NCBI RefSeq assembly: GCF_000739655.1 | Contig: NZ_BATR01000081.1 | Coordinates: 41,776 to 105,775 of the forward strand | Length of the DNA: 64,000 nucleotides | Direction of reading: 5' to 3' | DNA from: Verrucomicrobium sp. BvORR106 | GTDB lineage: Bacteria; Verrucomicrobiota; Verrucomicrobiia; Verrucomicrobiales; Verrucomicrobiaceae | Shown: one piece after another, positions 58,671 to 64,000 of the stretch | Layout: every line of letters begins with the position of its first letter | Numbering within the stretch: position 1 is the first letter of the stretch | Translations under genes and position numbers: made by a program | The notes under the pieces: generated by a model | The model's database searches: none | Told to the model about the DNA's origin: nothing | Seen by the model: the letters and a program-made list of their open reading frames with translations, nothing else

Positions 58671-58819
58671 GAGGAATTTTTGAGGGGGTTGGAGCTGGAA
58701 GACCTGAGGAAGAAGGGTCACAAGCGAACCCGTTGGGCTTTGCCTGCACGTTCCGCAACATGCGGGAGGCATTGAAATCTGCGATGGGGTGGCAGTGCGT
58801 TGTGTTGTGTTGTGTTGTT

Positions 58820-59488
58820 TCACCGAATCCGAAGCTTCGCAAGCACATGGTATCTTGGCGCGACAATGGTCTTCCGACCGACTGGGCCACCAGCGTACGC
58901 AACTTTGGCAGGTTTGACGGGCAAAACCCTCACCGTAAATTCTGATCCCACTCGCAACCCAACGTCTGCTGGGAACGGGTGAAGGTAGGCGAATCCTCCG
59001 GCGCTGAAGTTTCCAAACGCCCCTCCGTCAATGAATTCTGTCACCACGAAGGTTCCTGACCGCGTCCCATCATCCACTTTCGCATGGGAAGGTTGGTCTT
59101 GCCGTACAGCGCTTGAAGGTTGTTTGGCCTTGGGATTCTCTGGCTGGATGGGCGCCTGTGAAGCGGTCGCTGCAGCTCTCTCGGACTCTGCCTTGCTGAT
59201 GGCATTCTGATGCATCTCGTTCTGCTGCCTGAAGAAAGCCAGCGCTTCACTTTCGTTGTGGGACACGTTCTTCTGCCAGACCTCCGGCATGTACTCGTAG
59301 GGCACCTTCGCAAAGCCTCCATCATGGGAGATCCTGACGCCATCTGGTTCTACCTTCGTCACCTTGCAATTCGTGAAGATGTGCTCGCCAACGGCCTTCG
59401 GAATTCTGACTTCACCAGCGGTCGCGCCGACTTGTGAAAAAGCTACAGGGCAAAGAAAAAGGAACGGCAGGGCAGCAATAAACTTCAT
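58820..59488 (-). CDS. Secreted host protein, unknown
   Basis: 222 residues from the ATG at 59488. Signal peptide FIAALPFLFLCPVAFSQ; a short beta domain with HIFTNCKVTKVEPDGVRISHDGGFAKVPYEYMPEVWQK, a pattern frequent in proteins of Verrucomicrobiota; an A/Q-rich linker; and a C-terminal beta domain. Function unknown. First host gene after attR. Confidence 0.6.
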   Translation of the reverse strand: MKFIAALPFLFLCPVAFSQVGATAGEVRIPKAVGEHIFTNCKVTKVEPDGVRISHDGGFAKVPYEYMPEVWQKNVSHNESEALAFFRQQNEMHQNAISKAESERAAATASQAPIQPENPKAKQPSSAVRQDQPSHAKVDDGTRSGTFVVTEFIDGGAFGNFSAGGFAYLHPFPADVGLRVGSEFTVRVLPVKPAKVAYAGGPVGRKTIVAPRYHVLAKLRIR

Positions 59489-59520
59489 TTTGCGCCACCC
59501 TGATACATTGCAGGCAAAAT

Positions 59521-59943
59521 TCAAACGTTTTCGCTACGTGGTATCCCACAGGCCAGCCCCGCCCGACGATGGGTGGCGGCCTTCACGATGGCGTCGATTT
59601 GTTCAATCCCGAATGGTTTGGGCAGATGGTGACATCCGTCGATGAGGGCGGTTTCGACGTCGCGATCCGTGGCGGCCCCGCTCATGGCGACACGATAGGG
59701 AGGCTCGGGCACTTGGGTGGGTTCGAGGAGCAGTTCCCACCCGTCTCCGTCAGGCAGGTGTTTGTCGCAGATCAGAAGGTCCCACTGGCCTCCAGGGAAG
59801 GATTGGCGGGCATTCCCTATGTCGCAGGCCGAGACTACCGTGTGGCCCCTGGCCCTCAGGTAGCCCGACAGCATCTTGAGAATAGCCTCATGGTCCTCCA
59901 CAATGAAAATGCGAAGGCTATCCTTGGGGGTGACAGGCTTCAT
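59521..59943 (-). CDS. Single-domain response regulator
   Basis: 140 residues, a CheY-like receiver: acidic pair E-D near residue 16-17 (FIVEDHEAI), phosphoacceptor D in LLICDKHLPDGDG (about residue 60), S in AMSGA and K in LPKPFG. No output domain. No kinase gene is in the window. Confidence 0.85.
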   Translation of the reverse strand: MKPVTPKDSLRIFIVEDHEAILKMLSGYLRARGHTVVSACDIGNARQSFPGGQWDLLICDKHLPDGDGWELLLEPTQVPEPPYRVAMSGAATDRDVETALIDGCHHLPKPFGIEQIDAIVKAATHRRAGLACGIPRSENV

Positions 59944-60231
59944 GTTGCCAGACGTTATCCACCCAATTTGGTTTATACAACCCCCTCATGCCCACCCAAT
60001 TGTGGGGGGTGGGTATCCCTCGACTCCAAGGTGCCAACGTGCCTTTCGCCTCGTTTGCTCCTCGGCCACGGCCAGGTCAGGAGGATGACCGTCAGCTAGC
60101 GGCTTGGGATAAGCAAAATGCTGAGCGCTGTTGATGAAATCCACGGGCGGCAGTTGGGGGAATCTCGCGTTCACGATCCGGCCTGTTGACCCCAGCTTGC
60201 GCTTCCCTTGAAAGCGAGCTGGGTTCACTAT

Positions 60232-60477
60232 ATGCTGATGCAGGCATATAAAGTCGGTGTCGAGATTCTCGTGACCGTCTCCCAATATGAGCGGGGCAAC
60301 GCGGGGAGGCTTCCATATTGCATTTGTCTGGGGCCCGAGGAGATGACGGCCCTGGCAGACTACCTGGGGCGTGAGGTGTCGGGCGAGGGCATCCGCTTTC
60401 GCGGCATTCCCGTGCAGCGCATGTCCCGTCCGGGAATCCGCGTGATCGGGGAGGGGGAAAGCGTGCTTGGTGCTTAG
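60232..60477 (+). CDS. Small host protein, unknown
   Basis: 81 residues from the ATG at 60232. The end (SVLGA and stop) lies in a repeat also seen at 1098-1119. The 288 bp upstream (59944-60231) contain a C/G-rich inverted repeat near 59990-60020 but no gene I can support. Confidence 0.4.
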   Translation: MLMQAYKVGVEILVTVSQYERGNAGRLPYCICLGPEEMTALADYLGREVSGEGIRFRGIPVQRMSRPGIRVIGEGESVLGA

Positions 60478-60533
60478 TGCTTGGTTCTTGGTTGACGCAA
60501 AGGTGGTGCCGAAGATGGACCAAGCATTAGGCA

Positions 60534-63374
60534 CTAAGAACCACCGGCTCTCACTACGACCACGATCTCATCGGTCAGCCGCACCACAATAGGCCGTCCC
60601 GGGGTGGGCAGGGGTTGTTCTTTCTTGATGACCTGGAAGATCGGCCGTTGCACAGAGACGGCGGTGCGTTTGGCCGTTTCCTCTTCCTGCCAGGGGAACT
60701 CGTAGCGCACATCCTGGAAGGTGTCGGTCACCACCTGGGGAGGGGTGACGTCGCGGGTGAGCGTCCAGGTCTCTTCGTTCACAAAGAGGCGGGTGCCTAC
60801 GATCCGGTTTTGCAGGTTGATCTGATCGTCGTACTTGGAATCGGGCGGCATCACGGCCGGGGCGTTGATGAGGGCGGCTTGATCCTCCGTGTAGGGATGG
60901 GTGCGGCCGTTGGTAAAGTAGTAGTCCGTTCCGGAGGTGAGGGTCGCGGTGTAGTCGCGGGTGCCCAGTCGCAGCACGGTGGAGACATCGTGCACAGCAC
61001 GTGTGCCGGCGGCAGCCTCCGCGAGCAGCCTCTCCGCCAGGGCCTGGCTGTCGGTGGGAATGGCCTCCGACTTGGGCAGGGGCAGGATCACGGCCTGGAC
61101 CAGGGAACTGCGGGCGGGTGCCGGGGTCTCGGCAGTCCGTGCGGGAGCCGGCTGATCCTCCTTGTTAACTCCTATGACCCACCAGCGCAGACGGGATCCC
61201 CTTGCACCCGGGGCGGCGGCATCCGGTGCCGTGGCCACCGCCACCACCTGCGGCTGCCCGGGCGGGAGCTTTGCGCTCAGGTGGAGCAGACCGGTGGGGA
61301 AGGCGGGGCGCTTGATGCCGGAGTTGGTGACGTTGGTTCCTGAAACTGAGGGCTGCCAGATGCCCCATTGCTGCCAGGCGGGCGTCCCGATGGCGATCAG
61401 CTCGGCATTCACCACGGCCAGCCCCGTCTGCTCCTCCAGGGAGACTTCCAGCCGTTCCTTGGCCCCGGCGGATACCTGCTCCAGATGGCGCATGTTGAAG
61501 TAAATGCCTTTGGCATGCGGGGCGGTGTTCACATAGGGGCCGCCGTAGAAGTTGACGGGCTGCGTCGCATTCCACCGAGACGGAGCTCCGTTGTCTGAGA
61601 TCTGGCGGCGCGCGTTCATCGCCACCACGGTCGCTTTGCCCTGCCGGGTGGCTTCCAGAAGCTGGGTGGCCAGGTGGCCCGCCTGATCGGGCTCCAGCGC
61701 GAACGCTTTCGCCATCCAGTCCAAGGGGGTATCGATCTGCCAGATGGTGGTGTGGAGATGAGGAGGGGCTTCAGAAGGTCCGCCGCCAGGGCCAAAGGGA
61801 TCGCGCGCCACCGGGGCCTGGGGCGGCGGAGCAGGCGCTGGTGGCACCTGGGGAGGCGGGGTGCCATCCACGGCCCGCGCAAACGTGACCAGCATCCGCT
61901 CCCCTTGCTGCGTGGTGTTCAGCAGCACCGCCTTTCCTGGGGGGAAGGCGGACAGCATCTCCAGCGACAATCCTTCCTCTTCCCGATAGGGCGCATCCGC
62001 CAGTTCCAGGTTGCCTTCGTCCTGCTCCGTTCCTTCCATCGCGTGCTTCCACCGTCTCCACACCAGGGGTGTGGAGGGCTGGGAAAGGCCGACCTGAGCC
62101 ACCTGCCAGGGAGTGGTGCCACCGGGAGGGAGGACCATGCCGGAGGTGCCAGATGCCTGTATGTGCAGTTCGTACCGGCGGCTGAACTCGTCGTCCTCCG
62201 CCACGCAGGGGCGGAAGATGCGGTCATTGTGTGTGGGCTCGAACCCGGTGGAGTCATTCCACTTCACCACGCTCCGGAGGATGATGTCATTGTCTTCCGT
62301 GAGGCGGGTGGACTTGCCCATCGCGGACGCCCCGCTCATCACGGAGCGCAGCCGGATGTCGCCTCCAGAGAGCGCCTTGTTGAGGCACGATTGCATCCAG
62401 GGCCCATCTTGCGCGTCAGATTGGCGGGTGCTCAGCCAGTTTTGCACGGTCTGGGCCGGCAGGTCCAGAGTCCACGCCTGCCAGGCACCTCCCATGGACT
62501 CGAGGGGTACGCCTTCGCCAGTCTTCTCCGCCAGATCAGCTGACAAGGTCAGTCGGCCAAACAGCGCCCACACATAGGCCGGGCCAGTCTCCGTGCCGGG
62601 GGCAGCTTCTTTGGCGAGCGGCTCCATCTGGGCAGCGAGCAGGAAGGGCTCGCTCAGCGGGGCCAGCACATGGCCCTGATACTCCCAGGTGGGAAAGAGG
62701 AGCTTGGGCGCAGGGAAATGGGGGTGCACCCACGCTGGCGAGGGCCGCTTCTCGGGCAGGGCGGCGCAGTTGACGTTGAGTTTGATTTCCACGCCGCCTT
62801 CATCCAGCGCCAACGCCATTTCTCCGGTGGCGATTGAGCCCACAGGGGATTGGTCCAGGCTGTCCAGCATGTCGTCCCAGATCTCCGGATTGAGATGCGG
62901 CAAGTTCTCCTGCATGATGCTCGACCAGAGTTGGGAGGACTCCCCCTGGCGGATGTAGTGCTGGGGACGCTGATAGCCGGACTTAAAGGCCTCCCGCGGT
63001 GTGGACTCTGCCCTGAAGCTCTCCACAAGCTCAAGTTTTCCAGCCGCCTTGGCCTGGAGCAGCCAGCGGTGCCAGGAGAGGCTGCCTGCCTCACGATCCT
63101 GCTCCAGCGTTTTGGCGAAGTCCAAGGCAGGCACCTTCAGCAACGCCAGGCTCAGGCGGATCTTCTTCTCTTCCACCGGATCTCCCGGCTGGAGAAACGC
63201 CAGCGGATCCGGCACCGGCGCTCCGGGGTAGGAGCGAGACAGCAGGTGCCCCTGCGCCCGCGCCTCCGTCACCCAGGGAGCATGCGGAACGGCCAGGCAC
63301 GCCGCCAGGGCCACGGGGAATAGCCATCTGAATGGATGTAGCAGGCGGGCAGCGTGAGCCGGATAAGGGGTCAT
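60534..63374 (-). CDS. Large exported host protein, unknown
   Basis: 946 residues with a long signal-like N-terminus (FRWLFPVALAACLAVPHAPWVTEARA). The remainder has repeated mixed alpha/beta segments, proline-rich linkers near 515-540 (PPQVPPAPAPPPQAP) and near 770-780, and a C-terminal segment RPIFQVIKKEQPLPTPGRPIVVRLTDEIVVVV. No family recognised by eye. Likely periplasmic. Confidence 0.6.
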   Translation of the reverse strand: MTPYPAHAARLLHPFRWLFPVALAACLAVPHAPWVTEARAQGHLLSRSYPGAPVPDPLAFLQPGDPVEEKKIRLSLALLKVPALDFAKTLEQDREAGSLSWHRWLLQAKAAGKLELVESFRAESTPREAFKSGYQRPQHYIRQGESSQLWSSIMQENLPHLNPEIWDDMLDSLDQSPVGSIATGEMALALDEGGVEIKLNVNCAALPEKRPSPAWVHPHFPAPKLLFPTWEYQGHVLAPLSEPFLLAAQMEPLAKEAAPGTETGPAYVWALFGRLTLSADLAEKTGEGVPLESMGGAWQAWTLDLPAQTVQNWLSTRQSDAQDGPWMQSCLNKALSGGDIRLRSVMSGASAMGKSTRLTEDNDIILRSVVKWNDSTGFEPTHNDRIFRPCVAEDDEFSRRYELHIQASGTSGMVLPPGGTTPWQVAQVGLSQPSTPLVWRRWKHAMEGTEQDEGNLELADAPYREEEGLSLEMLSAFPPGKAVLLNTTQQGERMLVTFARAVDGTPPPQVPPAPAPPPQAPVARDPFGPGGGPSEAPPHLHTTIWQIDTPLDWMAKAFALEPDQAGHLATQLLEATRQGKATVVAMNARRQISDNGAPSRWNATQPVNFYGGPYVNTAPHAKGIYFNMRHLEQVSAGAKERLEVSLEEQTGLAVVNAELIAIGTPAWQQWGIWQPSVSGTNVTNSGIKRPAFPTGLLHLSAKLPPGQPQVVAVATAPDAAAPGARGSRLRWWVIGVNKEDQPAPARTAETPAPARSSLVQAVILPLPKSEAIPTDSQALAERLLAEAAAGTRAVHDVSTVLRLGTRDYTATLTSGTDYYFTNGRTHPYTEDQAALINAPAVMPPDSKYDDQINLQNRIVGTRLFVNEETWTLTRDVTPPQVVTDTFQDVRYEFPWQEEETAKRTAVSVQRPIFQVIKKEQPLPTPGRPIVVRLTDEIVVVVRAGGS

Positions 63375-63587
63375 GCTGGCGAAGCCTAAGGATTTATTCG
63401 ATGGCTGTCAAGGAGGGGAGGTTTTTGGGTTCTCGGTGCTTGATGGATGGGGGAGATGCCATCGGTTAAAGGTAAGTACTTTTCCAGGTGAGAGGGGTGT
63501 GCTGGGCGGTTTGGCCGGTGAGCCGACTGAAGTCCACTGCCATCAGGGAAAAAGGGGTGACGATGATCTCCCTTTGGCGAACGAGCT

Positions 63588-63798
63588 GAGGGCTGAAAGC
63601 CCGGAGTGATACCAGCCTTGGGCAACGCCCAAGGTTGGCGTTAGTTTTAGATGTTGAGGGCTGAAGGCCCGGGGTCATTCAGGGATGCTCGTCGTGGGCA
63701 GGCTTGATGAGGCCGGGCCTTCAGCCCTCAAGGGTTGTTTGGTCATCTATTCCTTGGGCGTTGCCCAAGGCTGGTATCACGCCGAGCCTTCGGCCCTC
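63588..63798. repeat. Nested inverted repeats (GGGCTGAAGGCCC type)
   Basis: Two 47-bp arms (63588-63634 and 63752-63798) are near-perfect inverted copies, each with GCCTTGGGCAACGCCCAAGG. Inside lies a second perfect inverted pair, TTGAGGGCTGAAGGCCCGG (63654-63672) and its complement (63713-63731). This is a REP-like intergenic element of the host. The whole stretch 63375-64000 holds no gene I can support. Confidence 0.75.
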
Positions 63799-64000
63799 CT
63801 GAAGTGGCACTCCTGCTACAAGTATGGCTGACGCACCATCGCGACTTCAACCTCACCAAGGCAAAGCGGCAAGACTTTCCTTTTCCCTGATGGCATTGGA
63901 CTGCAGTCGGCACTCCAACCCGCTTCGTTGAAGTTCAATGGCGGGGAGCGATCAATAAAGCTTGCTCTATGCGCACCCCCGCGCCCGAAACTTCAAGCAC

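Noticed and set aside
58491..58902. Minus-strand frames across attR that resemble a frame at 1288-1506
   Set aside because: The similarity is only the translated 57-bp att duplication, not homologous proteins.
59985..60025. Terminator near 60000
   Set aside because: The C/G-rich inverted repeat is imperfect and has no T-run on either strand.

Overview
The window is a GC-rich bacterial chromosome segment carrying one complete-looking integrated phage of about 57.3 kb. The outer ends (1-1303 and 58671-64000) read as host DNA: a CAAX-type membrane protease, a tRNA-Leu(UAG), a secreted protein, a single-domain response regulator, a 946-residue exported protein and a nested inverted-repeat block built on GGGCTGAAGGCCC. 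I infer a member of the Verrucomicrobiota (Verrucomicrobium/Roseimicrobium/Prosthecobacter-like) from the general look of the host genes and repeats; no taxonomic marker gene is present, so this is tentative.

The prophage lies between two identical 57-bp copies of the 3' part of the tRNA-Leu gene (1332-1388 and 58614-58670). From left to right it holds: a tyrosine integrase; a three-gene ATGA-coupled cargo operon with a TIGR04255-type protein (2834-4421); a leftward ribbon-helix-helix regulator and Cro/CI-type repressor with a divergent control region (4504-5380); a long rightward early operon with many small proteins, an ERF-type annealing protein, a RecE-like nuclease, two Snf2-like helicases, a DNA methyltransferase, a RusA resolvase and an orphan DndC-like sulfurtransferase (5397-17475); a terminator-like hairpin; and a replication pair made of an initiator-like gene with seven 17-bp iterons inside it and a DnaC-like helicase loader (17716-19150). 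A second cargo patch (19295-21502) holds a PadR regulator, two membrane proteins and a nucleoside-deoxyribosyltransferase/TIR-like protein.

The late genes form two convergent blocks that meet near 30270. The rightward block has a terminase small-subunit-like protein, a scaffold-like protein, an N4gp56-type major capsid protein and connector/structural proteins. The leftward block, transcribed from about 54 kb, has terminase large subunit, a holin-like protein, a secreted repeat protein, proline-rich virion-like proteins, a 4000-residue polyvalent protein, portal, tail-fibre-like proteins and a lysis cassette of very small overlapping genes. No tape measure, tail tube or contractile sheath is seen, so this looks like a temperate podovirus. 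At the right end come a P63C-domain protein, a Cys-rich secreted peptide, two SRAP/YedK proteins (one catalytically degenerate) and a LigD-type DNA ligase.

The most striking unexplained signal is a perfect 16-bp palindrome, GACTTGGCTCCAAGTC, found three times, on both strands, each exactly 47 nt before the start codon of a late gene, with a TACAAT-like hexamer 6 nt before the start. A degenerate copy with the same internal spacing precedes the terminase large-subunit gene. This looks like a coordinated, activator-dependent and possibly leaderless late promoter system.
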